A stretch of DNA of 64,000 nucleotides from Portulaca oleracea (GCA_029582165.1 CM055892.1:7714754-7778753), one strand, 5' to 3'; positions 11,474-23,357 are shown, counted from the first letter of the stretch. Numbers and translations are program-made. Notes: generated from the letters alone by a model not told the origin.

Positions 11474-11984
11474 CACTACTAGAAAACTGCTCATTTCCCA
11501 CTGTAATTTTCCCACCGACCCACAACAGTGGGAAATTTCCCACTATTTTCCCACTGTTTGATATTTCCCACAATTTTTCCACGGATAGAATTGTGGTGGG
11601 AAAGTTCCCACTAATTTCCCACTAATTTCCCCCAAACCAGTTATTTTAATTATTAATTATTTTTAATATTTAATTTTCCACTAATTTCCCACTAATTTCC
11701 CACTAATTTAAAATTTAACACTTCCTCCCATCCCCTACACAAAAAAATTCACCCCACCAAAAATAATTTAATTTCCCTCTAGCCTTATTTTACCAAAATT
11801 TAAACAAAAATTAGGCTGCCACCAACAATGTTTTTATTTCCCTTTACTTTGTTTTTATCCAAAATTTAAAGAAAGAATAAAAGAATTGGGAAATTTGTTT
11901 CCCACCATCCTCTAATTCAGATCCCTAATTTTCCCCCACCCTCAACCCACCGTTGCCAGGCCTCCCCAACCCTGCTCTTCGTCC

Positions 11985-12062
11985 TTATATCTCTCTTTCA
12001 CCCTGAGCTTCGACGGCTCCGATGGGGAGTCTGACCCCGGCGTCAGCGATTTCCTCAAGATC
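11985..12062 (+). other. Exon-like fragment inside the CACTA element
   Basis: A GC-richer open stretch reads SFTLSFDGSDGESDPGV and then SDFLKIG, and runs into GTAAGAG, a good donor. Its base composition differs from the AT-rich surroundings. It could be the first exon of a CACTA gene or a captured host exon. No family is recognised. Confidence 0.35.
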
Positions 12063-12275
12063 GGTAAGAGTTAGACTGCATATTTCTGTCAATCTATCAT
12101 TACCTTGACTCCCAATTTCTTTGGTACTGGAAACCCTAAATTTAATTCATCTCTTCTCTGAGTTATTCTTCGTTCATGTCAGAACCTTGAACTCTCGTCT
12201 CCATTGTTACCATTGTTGAACACTCGAAGCTTTTCTTTTCATCCTCCTACTGCTTGTTGGGTCTCTTGGATTGAC

Positions 12276-12300
12276 TACTACTACTACTACTACTACTACC
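12276..12300. repeat. CTA-trinucleotide microsatellite
   Basis: About eight CTA repeats lie inside the CACTA element. Confidence 0.8.
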
Positions 12301-14679
12301 AATCAACAGGTATAGATCTCAATTCCTTTGCTCTGGCAATGTGTTCATTCTTTCTTTTCCACTCCCAAAATTAGATTTCCTTTTGCTTTGATTACTTCAT
12401 TTACTTGGGGTTTTTCAACACTTGCTGAACATGCAATTTGCCAGCCCTTTCGGATATACTTCATTTACTTGGGTTTTTTCAACTCACCCATTTCATGTTC
12501 AAAATCCCACTCAAATACTATATATAGTTTCATTTCAACAAGAATGAGGACTAGCATATTTTAGGGCATTTACTAGTTAATAGCAGTTTATTAGTAGCGA
12601 TTTCTGTTAGTGTTAGCCTTATCTGGTTGCCAATATGTACTTTTGATAAGTTACTTGTTATGGATACATATTTTGATTGCGTACAACATAACAACTGTGT
12701 TTTGTCACATATTAAAAGCTGCCATCATCTTGTTAATTGTGATTTTGCTCTATGGTGAAATTAATTGAAAAGTGTATATTGTCTTTGTGTATTTGAAGGT
12801 GTGATGATAGTTGGGTGTGATCATATTGGTTTAGTAAGGTTGCCATCAAAGTGAGCTCTCTTGATTAAAGAACGTTTGAACATTGTTGGTATATTTATAG
12901 TTTTGTAATTGTTTCTTGGGTTTGGGATTAGTGTGGGATACCTTTCCAGCCAATTACCATTGTTTCTCTAAAACCAGTTTGCTCCTATTTTTGTAGGAAT
13001 CTGCCAGCCCTTTCGAATATTATTCCTACTAAATCCCAATAATATTATTCCTATTTTATTGGTGTTCTTCATTGTCATATATATTGTGTCTTGATATCAA
13101 TTAATTTCTCAGTTCTGTTTGAATTTTCGGGTCTGTTTCGATGAGTATCAATCGATAGGTTAGGCTGATCTTTGTGATTGATAAGTATCTATTTGAGATT
13201 ATTCGCATATATAAGATAATAGTGAGGTGTCAGATATTGTGATCATTCACAGCTAGAGCATAAGTAGCAACATTATGTTGAGTTTGGTCAATTTCAAGTC
13301 ATTACCCCTCAATCAGGACGAACATATCACTGTTAGATTAGCGAGTGGTTTTCATACAAAGCTAAAAGCCTTAAACCATTCTCTACTAAACAGGATATTA
13401 TAGATATTGACAGGCAGTTATAAAATCAGGTCGCTTATCTACTGTTAATAGTTGGAGAGTAGGTTTGATTGGGATGGGAGCCAGTTTCGGAATATGACCA
13501 ACTACAATTGTTAGATAATTGCAAATTTTATGGATTAGAAAATCTCAACCATTCAAAATAACTGACAGTTCAGAGTCACGTTTCCTCTTTTATATTATCA
13601 ATGGGTTGCTGTTCTCTTTCATTTTGATCCAAAAACACAACATTGATACTTGAAAAAAATCACTATCCCATTTATTTCTATGCAAAATTGCTCTGTCCTC
13701 ACCCACTCACCCTCTCTCTTCTGCACAAGTTTCTTCTTTTGTCATCCTCCTACCATTACCATATTTCTCTGTACACATGGTGTATATTATTCTTTAGTGG
13801 GGGCAAAAGTTAGTCCAACTCTCAAATTCTCAAGGGTTGAATATGAAGATGCAAGATGATTTGGCCTCCATTTTTAGGCTTTAATTTTGATATAATTGGT
13901 CAAACTTTGTTTTTGTGACTTAAGGTTTCATTTATTCACCAATTTCAGTAGATAGTCATGAACATTAAGTTTTATTATTTAGTTTTAAGTTTTAGGCTTT
14001 ATTTTAATTTAATTGAATTTGAATGGGTGGTTGTAGTAATTGGAAGGAGATTTTGGGAAGTAATCAAACTGGTGCAAGTTGGCAAAGTTGGGTCCTGGGT
14101 ATTGAGATTTTGATTTGATTTGCTCACAAGCTCTCAATTTTGATGGATAAGTACAGAAATGGATGGAGAAAGAGGAGAAGGAAGAGATGAACTTTTAGCA
14201 ATGCTGCAATAACGGCTCGTGCATCAACAGATGGTGTTGATTCTTTCGTTCATACTGGTGGCTCCATCCCAGTTAATGTCCATAAGAAGAATATGGGAAC
14301 TTACTAATATTCTACTCCAAATTTCAATTTTTGAATGCATAAGGTACTATTGCTCTATTAGCTCGTGTTCATTATTTGTGACTATTCGTCTCAAGGCGTG
14401 TGGCCTGTAGTGTTGTGTTTGGATGTGATTCTCCAGCGTGTGGCCGTTGAGACTGAATTGGTATTGATTATTAAATTTGTTTCCAAGAGAAAATATGAGA
14501 CGATAACTCAGGGCAATGGTCCAATTTTAGGGGAAGTTCTGTTGAATTTTTTTACAGATTTTTTAGTATTAATTTTTAATATGCCTTTTAGTTTGGCTAT
14601 TATTTCTCTTTTTAGAACATTGTTGTGGGAATATGTTAATGTATTTATGATGTTGAAACTTTGGATAAATTGAGATTCT

Positions 14680-14965
14680 ACATCAAAAGAAAGCTCACAA
14701 ATGGGTGGAGGATAAATGTGCGACAACTCATGTAAGTTTTTGGAGTTCTTATACTTCATGTTTATATGTCCTTTATATGATATGTTTATAACTTACTAGT
14801 GTAAAATTCATACTAGGAAAAATATATGAAAAAGTTTGGTGGGACTCTTGCCATTCAATCTACTGAAGCCTTGGCTGGAGGCTCCAACCAACCAACTGAA
14901 CCTCTACTTATGAAGAGCAAATGAAGATTTGGATTGATGCAAATGGTGTGACAGATCGAGGCCAT
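14680..14965 (+). pseudogene. Relic of a plant Ptta/En/Spm-type transposase
   Basis: The stretch KAHKWVEDKCATTH precedes a GTAAGT donor near 14733. After an acceptor-like CATACTAG (near 14818) the frame resumes with KYMKKFGGTLAI and then EEQMKIWIDANGVTDRGHV. The pattern of a TH-rich word, a tyrosine/lysine helix and then a W-I-x-A-x-G-x-x-x-R-G-x-V motif is what I associate with the conserved core of the plant Ptta/En/Spm transposase family (Pfam Transposase_24). Most of the protein is gone. Its place inside a CACTA element fits the assignment. Confidence 0.5.
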
Positions 14966-15587
14966 GTTTGTGATTGGCACTAGTAGAATGTGTTGTATTG
15001 TGATTCACACTAGTAGAATGTGTTGTATAGTCTATATATGACTTGGGCTTATTTTGCTTTCGTTTATAGCTTAAAACATGATTTCTGACTCAGACTTGAT
15101 TTTTCTTGTGTGAATAAGAATCAATGAATATGTATCTCAGAGATGATTTTTTTGCTTAAAGTGCGTATCATTGGTATTTATGGTGAACCTATGTTTTCCT
15201 AGGTGTATATGAATATATTTTTATATATTAATACATTTAATTGTTTAGGGTTTGAAACATGATTTTTAATAACGTCACCAATTTCCCACCTATATGAATG
15301 TAATGGGAAAATTCCCACTGAAGTGAATTCGGTGGGAAAGTTTCCCACAGATCAGTAGCAGTACATACGGTGGGTAAACAGTGGGAAATTTCCCACTGAA
15401 AATTGTCACGGTGGGAAATAGGGGTTTCCTACCGCACTTTCACCCACTGTTTCATTTAGTGGGAAAACGGTGGGAAATGCCCATTTCCCACCGAATCTGG
15501 CCTATTTCCCACTGAATTTTCAGTGGGAAATGAGTTGTTTTCTAGTAGTGTGGCTGTGGAGAATAGCCATAGGGTTATCTCTTTGAT

Positions 15588-16343
15588 CTGCATTGTGTCA
15601 AGTTGACTGGAGCAATTATTATCATCAAATGGATTGCCAAGATAGGGCTATGTTGGAAATGGTGATGTGAGATCTTACTGTGAAACATCAAAGGCTAGCT
15701 TATCTGATCCATCTACCCTTGACATGCGAGGGGCTACTGTTTCGCTGTTACTGTTACCATTTTCTGCCCATAGAGCAGAGGAAGTTAGTACACACTTTGA
15801 TAATGGTATGGGTAAACATTAATTAGAATCAACAAGTTAGCTAAGGATGATGGTAGTCTGAAGGATTACCTTCTATTATAAGCCTTGTACAAGAATCCTG
15901 AAAATGTATACCAACTAAAAGACCGTAGTCCATAATTCTCTCTTGCTCCGGGAAGTCACAATCCCTATCTACTTGCCTGCACAAAAGAAGTGACCACTAT
16001 TTCAGAAGATGGCAAAATCCAAGACACAAAAACCATGATCAATTTTTGAGATTCTTAAGCATTTGCAATTCCTCTGTCAGTCTTGTGTAGGAATAGTAGA
16101 GCACCATATGATGAATTGATGAAATGCAGCTTTTTGTAATACCTACAAAATTCTTGGAACCAAAATCTCTGCAGTCAAAATATATAATTCAGGTACAAAT
16201 TTTTCAGGGTTGTGGGGTCAATTTCTGATTCAAGTTTCTCAGTTGTCCGTCCATGAGAAGAGCCCTTCAAGTCAAATCGTCATAGATGATCATCTTAATC
16301 TCACTTTCTTCTGTGCAACTCCAGTCAACTTGACACAATGCAG
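15588..16343. repeat. 25-bp inverted repeat pair flanking about 700 bp
   Basis: CTGCATTGTGTCAAGTTGAC (15588 onward, 25 bases to 15612) has an exact reverse complement at 16319-16343, and similarity extends a few bases on both sides. The segment between carries the open stretch at 15646-15822. No target duplication was found, so it may be an inverted duplication rather than a transposon. Confidence 0.7.
15646..15822 (+). other. Possible exon fragment, unknown gene
   Basis: An open 59-codon stretch with no internal stop includes the words GYVGNGDVRSYCETSK and DPSTLDMRGATVS and ends at TAA. It reads more like protein than its neighbours do. No family is recognised. It starts just right of the CACTA element and lies within the inverted repeat pair, so it may be a gene piece cut by rearrangement. 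Confidence 0.25.
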
Positions 16344-16439
16344 ACCAAAAAACCGAGTATCTCACTGGTTGAAATAACAAAAAACCAGAGATTGAAATAA
16401 CAAACTAAGCAATTACCCGTATTTGCAAGATCTTACATG

Positions 16440-16560
16440 TTGCCTTTCAGCAGAGAATCTTCCACTTCCAGCCTTGATTTCAGATTCAAAGTCTATCTTT
16501 TTGACAGGCGTGCACTCACTGGTTCATCTTCACTGACGAGGTAACCATTTGGAATTTTCT
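16440..16560 (-). other. Possible decayed exon
   Basis: On the minus strand IPNGYLVSEDEPVSARLSK is followed by a stop and, in another frame, DFESEIKAGSGRFSAERQ. The acidic GYL-SEDE word resembles one found in chromatin assembly factor 1 large subunits, but too little remains to claim the family. Confidence 0.2.
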
Positions 16561-16879
16561 ATAAGCAAGAGAAACAACACTGATTTATCTTTCTTCAGGC
16601 CTGAAAAAAAGGTTTGGGGTTAAAGAAGCACAACATTAAGTACAAGATCAAGCAGAACTGCAAAAGAATGGCTGACAACGGCAAAAGTACCTCAACAACA
16701 GATACTGGAGTGCTTTCAAGCATTGGATTTACAGGAGCCTTTAAGTGCTTGCGAAGGACCTGATTTTCTAATTATATATCATAAATTTTCTCCTCAAGCC
16801 TGTGTGAATAAGTGTTGTTTTCAGATAGTACTCAAATGGAAGCTTCAAACCAGGATGACAGGAAGTATTTTACAAAAGA

Positions 16880-17044
16880 AAACCCCTCATTCCAACCCAG
16901 AATCCTCTTAAGTATTCAAGAGAGTAGTCAATCTACTGGAGAACAGGTGTGACCATGTAAGAATGAGAAGATTGAGGAATTTACCGCCACCTTTGCCCAA
17001 AAAAATTCTCGGAGAAACCCCTCATTCCAACCCAGAATCCTCTT
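16880..17044. repeat. 30-bp direct repeat
   Basis: AACCCCTCATTCCAACCCAG plus AATCCTCTT occurs at 16880-16909 and again at 17015-17044. Confidence 0.85.
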
Positions 17045-17314
17045 CACACAAACCCCTCCAATTACTCCCCTACGATTTTCAACACCCAGTTTCAAACGTC
17101 TACCAAAAAAAACGATCCAACCCTAAAATGAGGCACCTTACAAAGCAGGACGAAACCAATCAGAAGCATGAGTATCAAACATGAACACGAACAGTCGATC
17201 ACGATTCCAAAACTTATCAAATTAACGGAAAATTGTGGACGAAAACCTAGATCGATCTGAACCTAAAATGAGGTACAAAAGCAACAATATTAAAAATTGA
17301 GCGATTATAATCAC

Positions 17315-17445
17315 CTGCATGTTACACTTGATGAGATCGAGAGGAGGGACGACCATGTGAGTGAGACCGCAGCTGAAAATACCGCCGGCGGTGCAAGCGT
17401 CATAGTACGCTAGCGAATGCATCCGGATCTTCTCACCAGCGACCG
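17315..17445 (-). pseudogene. Mitochondrial phosphate carrier (PHT3-type) exon fragment
   Basis: The family moves inorganic phosphate across the inner mitochondrial membrane. On the minus strand the exon reads GEKIRMHSLAYYDACTAGGI and then FSCGLTHMVVPPLDLIKCNMQ, which is the first transmembrane helix and the P-x-D-x-x-K carrier signature (here PLDLIK), and ends at a consensus CAG/GTGATT donor. No later carrier exon is found to the left. The right side runs directly into the rearranged end of the CRM retrotransposon at about 17487, so the N-terminal part may be lost or displaced. Identification of the exon is strong; whether it belongs to any working gene is doubtful. Confidence 0.75.
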
Positions 17446-17486
17446 AGAAAGAGAGAGAAGGCAGTGTGAAAGGAGAAATGACCTGT

Positions 17487-17931
17487 TTAATGGTTTTTGC
17501 AACATATCAAAACGTTCACCTCTTCTTGAGAATGGACTAGGCGTGCCATATGAAGCATCTTCATTAGACTCCTTTTGTAAAGCACGATAAATCCATATAG
17601 GTCTTTAATTGTTTTTGCAACATGCAACCTCATAGCTTCGACATCCTTAGGTGAACTAGATTGAGACTCGTCCATTTGATTCAATCTTGATGTCAAATTA
17701 GAACTCTCGTAGGGTAAGGGACGGATTTGGCTAGGTTTGTGTTTGGTCTTAGGGTTCTTTGTGGAGCTTAAGGTTCTTTATGAATTCTTGACGAATTCTT
17801 GATGAGTTCTTGATGGGTTCTTGATGAGTTCTTGGAAGAACTCAAGGGTGGCGTGTGAATGTAATGAAAACAAGGTGTAAAACAATGCAAGAAACGAGAG
17901 ATATCAACAAGCTAAGCTCTGATACCACTTT
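17487..17931 (-). mobile_element. Partial second copy of CRM 5' leader and gag start
   Basis: This segment repeats 22937-23361 (PBS, leader and first gag codons) but lies outside the 3' LTR, where unique DNA is expected. It includes a second tRNA-Met-type PBS at 17916-17927 (TGGTATCAGAGC on the minus strand). At the left end (17487-17511) a 25-base piece of gag, present again at 23037-23061, is attached with one mismatch, after which phosphate-carrier sequence begins. It is either a truncated tandem copy of the element sharing the 17932-18802 LTR or a repair product. Confidence 0.85.
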
Positions 17932-18802
17932 TGATGCATAATGAATCAAAACTAATCCATTATACACAAAATGAAAACGGATCGTTCACAAGTAAGAACT
18001 TGTGATTGTTGATTTCTCAAAGAAACGAAGGAAACGAATGGAAATGGTATGAAACGAAAGGCTTTGGACGAGAGTTCTAAGGATTATGACAAGAATGACA
18101 ATCAAGAGAAATAAAAGACTAAGCAAACGTACCAATCCAACGAAGAACAATTCGACGTGATGAAGAAACAAGATAGAATTTGGCAATGTAAACCTCCTTG
18201 ATTGATATAGACGCACCACAATCAATTTGATATCCAACTCCTCCTTTGCACCATCCAAGATTGCTCCCTCTTGGAATAGAAGAGAAGATTTCGAACGAAT
18301 TCCCCTCAAGGAATCCGAAAACTAGCTAAAATGCTAGAAACTAAAGCATGACAACTTTAGAGAGAATTTGAGTGTTTATTATGATTCAATAGAATGAGAT
18401 GTGTAATAAGGCACCCTAAGGGGTCTATTTATACTAAATGGAAGCCCCCTTAGGCGTGTACAAATCAAGAAAGAGGGGAAATCTAGCTTACATCATCTAA
18501 TACATGAATGACATCATAAAGAAACAAGTAAACTAAACTAGATTACATTTGATGATAACTCTCTCAATTCATATCCGAATTTAAAGATTCTTGAGTCATT
18601 TGAAAGCTCTTGGAAAGTAGATCAAATCATCTTTGGATGTCTTCCATAGTAGCTTTAAGGATCTTGAGATAGAGAGCAAATCATCAAACCTTCATTTGAG
18701 ACACTAGTCGGACGTGTAGCTAGCATGATTGTTTCAAGCTCCTTTTGGATAATGTCTAGCTTTTGATGATCATGATGGAGATTTGAGACCCAATCTACAT
18801 CA
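17932..18802 (-). repeat. 3' LTR of the CRM-type gypsy element
   Basis: The LTR is 871 bp. On the minus strand it runs from TGATGTAGATTGGG to TTATGCATCA. It is nearly identical to the 5' LTR at 23362-24232; I noticed one difference (near 18482/23912). A TATA box (TATAAATA, minus strand, about 18426-18433) lies inside. It also encodes the last 49 or so residues of the polyprotein. Confidence 0.95.
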
Positions 18803-21800
18803 TTCCCCCTTAGTTGAAAAGAGTTTGCCCTCAAACTAGGAAGTTCTTCTCCTTCTTGATAATAAGGTTTGAGATCACTTACATTGAAAGTGCAACTTCC
18901 CTCATAACCATCATCTAGTTTCAACTTATAAGCATTATCTCCGATCTTCTCAATGACTTCAAAAGGACCATCACTTCTTGGTTTCAATTTCCCTTTTCTT
19001 CTATTCGGAAACCTTTCTTTCTTGAGATGTATCAATACCAAGTCTCCAGGTTTGAAAATAACTTTCTTCCTCTTTTGATTGACCTTCTCTTCAATCTTTT
19101 GGGTATACCTCATAATCTTTTCACGAACCTCCTCATGTAACTTCTTAATCTCCTCCACTCTCTTACTAGCTTCAAAACTGAATTTAGTTGATGTAGACAT
19201 AGGAGATAAATCCATAGGCTTGAGAGGGTTCTTACCATACACAACTTCAAATGGAGATAACTTTGTAGCTCGATTTGGACTTTGATTATAAGCAAATTCA
19301 GCATGACTTAGCAAAGTATCCCAACTTTTCTTGTCCTTGCTCACCAAAGCTCGTAATAAGGCTCCCAACGTACGGTTGACAACTTCAGTTTGTCCATCCG
19401 TTTGGGGATGACATGCCGTGCTAAATTTGAGCTTTGTACCCAACTTTTTCCATAAGGTAATCCAAAAATGACTAAGGAATTTTGAATCCCTATCACTCAC
19501 CATAGTCCTTGGGATACCATGTAGCTTCACAACTTCTTCAAAGTAGAGATTTGCAACTTTAGTAGCATCATAGGTAGTATGGCAAGGAATGAAGTGTGCC
19601 ATCTTCGAGAATCTATCAACAACAACCATAATAGAATCTTTCCCTCTTTGAGTCCTTGGTAGATCCACAACGAAGTCAAGGCTCACATCTTCCCATGGAT
19701 GGTAGGGAATAGGTAGAGGCGTGTATAACCCTTGTGGTAGAACATGAGACTTGGCAAGGTTGCAAGTCCCACATCTTTTTACAATATGTTCAACATCTTT
19801 GATTATGCTTGGCCAGAAATAATGATCTCTCATCATCAAATAAGTCTTTTCAATACCAAAGTGACCAGCTAGGGCTCCTCCATGAACCTCCATGATCAAT
19901 AATTCACGCAAGCTACTCCTTGGGATACAAAGTTGATTCCCTTTGAAAAGAAACCCTTCTTCAATATGAAACATCTCGTGTGGATGCTTCTTTGAGAGCT
20001 CAAATACTTCCTTGAAATCTTGATCATCCTCATACAAATCCTTAATATGATCAAATCCAACAACTTTTGAATCAAGAATATGTGTAAGCAAGTACCTTCT
20101 TGAAAGAGCATCGGCACCTTTATTCAAATGATCGGCCTTGTGTTTGATCACAAATTGGAATGATTGCATGAATTCAACCCATTTGGCATGTCGTGGATTG
20201 AGTTTATGTTGCCCTTGGATGTATTTGAGAGCTTCGTGATCGCTATGAAGAATAAACTCTCCACTTAGTAGATAATGTCTCCAATGCTCAAGAGCTCGTA
20301 TAATGGCATAGAACTCTTTGTCATATGTACTATACTTCTTCTTTGCCTCATTCAACTTCTCACTAAAATAAGCAATTGGCCTTCCTTCTTGAGACAAAAC
20401 CGCTCCAATACCAACACCACTTGCATCTACTTCAACTTCAAAGACTTTGTCAAAACATGGCAAGACAAGTATTGGTGCATTACAAAGCTTCTCTTTGATT
20501 ATTTCAAACGCCCTTTCAGCACTTCTACTCCATTCAAACTCTTTATTTTTCAACAACTCGGTCATAGGAGCCATAATAATGCTAAAATTCTTGATAAATC
20601 TTCTATAGAAGGAAGCTAAACCATGAAATGATCGTACCTCATGGATGGACGTTGGTGTAGGCCATTCGTGTATAACTTTGATCTTTCCTTGATCCACTTG
20701 AATACCATCTTGTGATAGCACATATCCAAGGAAGACGACCTTGGGTGAGAAGAAGGAACATTTCTCCATGTTTGCGTAGAGCTTCTCTTTCTCCAAGATA
20801 CACATGACTAGCTCTAAATGCTTTACATGATCAAGCTCACTCTTACTATATATAAGAATGTCATCAAAGTACACTACTACACATTTGCCAATCAAAGGCT
20901 TCAATACATGATTTATTAAGCGCATGAATGTAGAAGGTGCATTAGTAAGACCAAATGGCATGACTAACCATTCATATAGACCTTCTTTTGTCTTGAAAGC
21001 CGTTTTCCACTCATCACCTTCATGGATACGGATTTGGTGATATCCACTTCTCAAATCCACTTTGGAAAAGACAATACTCCCATATAACTCATCAAGTAGA
21101 TCCTCCAAGCGTGGAATAGGGAACCTATACTTGATAGTTATCTTGTTGATGGACCTACAATCCATACACATGCGTTGCGAACCATCTTTCTTTGGAACTA
21201 GTAACACCGGAACGGCACATGGACTCATGCTAGGCCTTACCAAACCTCTTGAAAGTAGCTCATCAACCTGTTTTTGTACCTCTTGAGCTTCCTTAGGATT
21301 CATTCTGTACGCCGCTTTGTTTGGAAGGATGGCTCCGGGAATGAGATCAATTTTGTGCTCTATCTCCCTTCTTGGTGGCAAACCGTGTGGCATCTCATTA
21401 GGGAACAAATGATTGAACCTCCTTAGGATGGGTTGGAGCCGTGGGCGTTCACGAGTTGGGGCAGCTTGTTCCTCTTGCAAATTAGCCAAAATCAACTCCT
21501 TTTGCTCATGGAACTCATGTTGATCCGCCTTTAGCAAAGAAACAATATTGGACTCCTTCTCTTGCTCCTTTTGTTGGGGTGGCCGAATGATAGAGGAAGG
21601 TGGCAAAGGGGCCAATGTGATCTTCTTCTTGTTGATGGTGAAGGAATAAGTGTTCATTCTCCCATCATGTGTGACGTACCTATCAAAAAGCCAAGGTCTC
21701 CCAAGCAAAATATGGCAAGCATCCATTGGTATTACATCACACCATATTTGATCTTTATAACTCTTCCCAATGGATAAAGATACAAGCACACGCTTATCAA

Positions 21801-21835
21801 TCTTAATACCCTTCCCATGACTCAAACCATTGTAT
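18655..21835 (-). CDS. pol: CRM-like pol: protease, RT, RNase H, integrase
   Basis: The main open frame (18655-21825) has 1056 residues. It begins in the C-terminal half of the aspartic protease (CHILLGRPWLFDR, residues about 37-49). The reverse transcriptase follows with VPKKDGSQRMCMDCR, FSKVDLRSGYHQI and the catalytic YFDD box at about residue 318. RNase H starts with VEVDASGVGIGAVLSQ, and the integrase zinc finger has the form H-x4-H ... C-x2-C (GHFG ... CGTCNLAKSH). The integrase core holds the acidic residues in DFVVDLP and VSDRDSKF with a later glutamate. The C-terminus (FNVSDLKPYY, then LRANSFQLRGND) passes through the purine tract into the 3' LTR. The frame is separated from the upstream protease/gag frame by a shift near 21820. 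In life it would copy the element RNA and insert the DNA. Confidence 0.93.
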
Positions 21836-23116
21836 ATTGTGAGGAGAGGGATGAGAACTCACTTCTAACTTCAACTTTTCAACCATTGTAGTGGAAGCCG
21901 CATTAGTACAACTACCACCATCTATAATGAGTGAACATGCCTTCCCTTGAACTGTACATCTAGTATGGAAGATAGTTTCACGTTGCTCCAATTCGTTTGG
22001 TGTAGAAGCCACGCTTAATGCCCTCCTCAACACAAGTAATTCTCCATCATCCGCTTCTTCCACATTTTCCTCTTCACAAACGTCATTCTCCTCCTCAAGT
22101 TGCTCTTCTTCATATTCACTTTCATGGCAACTTGGTTCAACATATAAAGCACTTTGATACTCAACAAGAGAGACTACACGTTTGTTAGGACATTCGGATG
22201 CAATATGGCCCAATCCTTGGCACCTAAAACATCTTCTTGGAGGCAATGTCCTTGGTTCTTGGACATGAGGTTTGGATGGGGGATTTTGTGGCTGATTTTG
22301 TGGGGTTTTCCGTAGGGTTTTTGGGAGGATGGGGGCTGATTTTGTGGAGTTTTGTATTGTGTTTGGGTAGGTGGATGTGTGGTATAAGGTTTGGATTGTG
22401 TAGGGTACGTTCTCATGGTATCTTTTCCTCTTTCTTTCCTTTGCCTTTCTACTTTCAAGGCCAAAGTACTTAATTCATCCAATGATTGATAAGAATGTAA
22501 CTCAACAACATTACGTATCCAATCATTTAAACCAATTAGAAAACGTACCAAAACTTGTGGCTCATTCTCCTTCAAATCACAACACCAAAGGAGATGTTCA
22601 AACTCCTTGGTATACTCTTCCACCGATTTGGATCCTTGAACTAGCTTTTGGAGTTTGACATAATTGTCTTGGACGTAGCTTTGGGGTAGAAACTTGCCTT
22701 GCAATTTGGACTTCATCTTTTCCCATGAACGAATCTTGTCCTTTCCCTTTGCTTGACGCTTCTTTTGCAAGTTAGTCCACCAAATAGAAGCATGCTTTCT
22801 CAACTTCAATGCTACATACTTCAATTTTAGTTCATCATTAACTTCTTTCAAATCAAACACTCTTTCAACCGTTTGAATCCAATCAAGAAATACCTCCGGA
22901 TCTAAACTACCATCAAATTCGGGTATTTCAACTCTAAAATCAAAACGTTCACCTCTTCTTGAGAATGGACTAGGCGTGCCATATGAAGCATCTTCATTAG
23001 ACTCCTTTTGTAAAGCACGATAAATCCATATAGGTCTTTAATTGTTTTTGCAACATATCAATTCGCAACCTCATAGCTTCGACATCCTTAGGTGAACTAG
23101 ATTGAGACTCGTCCAT
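21803..23116 (-). pseudogene. gag: CRM-like gag and protease N-part, frameshifted
   Basis: The likely start is MDESQSSSPKDVEAM at 23116, after a leader following the PBS. The frame changes near 23040, continues through the capsid-like region (22860-22174; VFDLKEVNDELKLKYVALKL, WWTNLQ, and FLPQSYVQDNYVKLQKL typical of plant gypsy gag) and changes again near 22245 just before the CCHC knuckle CFRCQGLGHIASECPN. The protease active site is in the last part as LIIDGGSCTNAAS. A third change near 21820 leads into pol. Three shifts in an element with almost identical LTRs could be recent mutations or consensus errors in the assembly; the sequence alone cannot tell. Confidence 0.85.
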
Positions 23117-23345
23117 TTGATTCAATCTTGATGTCAAATTAGAACTCTCGTAGGGTAAGGGACGGATTTGGCTAGGTTTGTGTTTGGTCTTAGGGTTCTT
23201 TGTGGAGCTTAAGGTTCTTTATGAATTCTTGACGAATTCTTGATGAGTTCTTGATGAGTTCTTGGAAGAACTCAAGGGTGGCGTGTGAATGTGATGAAAA
23301 CAAGGTGTAAAACAATGCAAGAAACGAGAGATATCAACAAGCTAA

Positions 23346-23357
23346 GCTCTGATACCA
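23346..23357 (-). promoter_or_regulatory. tRNA-Met primer binding site
   Basis: TGGTATCAGAGC on the minus strand, four bases inside the 5' LTR edge, is the standard plant initiator tRNA-Met primer site for reverse transcription. Confidence 0.9.

Larger units (their letters stand above)
11474..15550. mobile_element. Non-autonomous CACTA (En/Spm-type) transposon
   Basis: The element is 4077 bp. It begins CACTACTAGAAAACTGCTCA and ends with the near-perfect reverse complement (TGAGTTGTTTTCTAGTAGTG). A 3-bp duplication TGG flanks it at 11471-11473 and 15551-15553, as expected for CACTA. Both ends carry dense subterminal repeats of the TTTCCCAC/GTGGGAAA word (11495-11710 and 15280-15540), the likely transposase binding array. 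The interior holds only a decayed transposase relic (14680-14965) and an exon-like fragment near 12000, so mobility would depend on another element. Confidence 0.95.

Noticed and set aside
17986..18309. 107-codon frame in the CRM 3' LTR (and its twin at 23416-23739)
   Set aside because: It is present identically in both LTRs and shows no domain; LTR sequence explains it.
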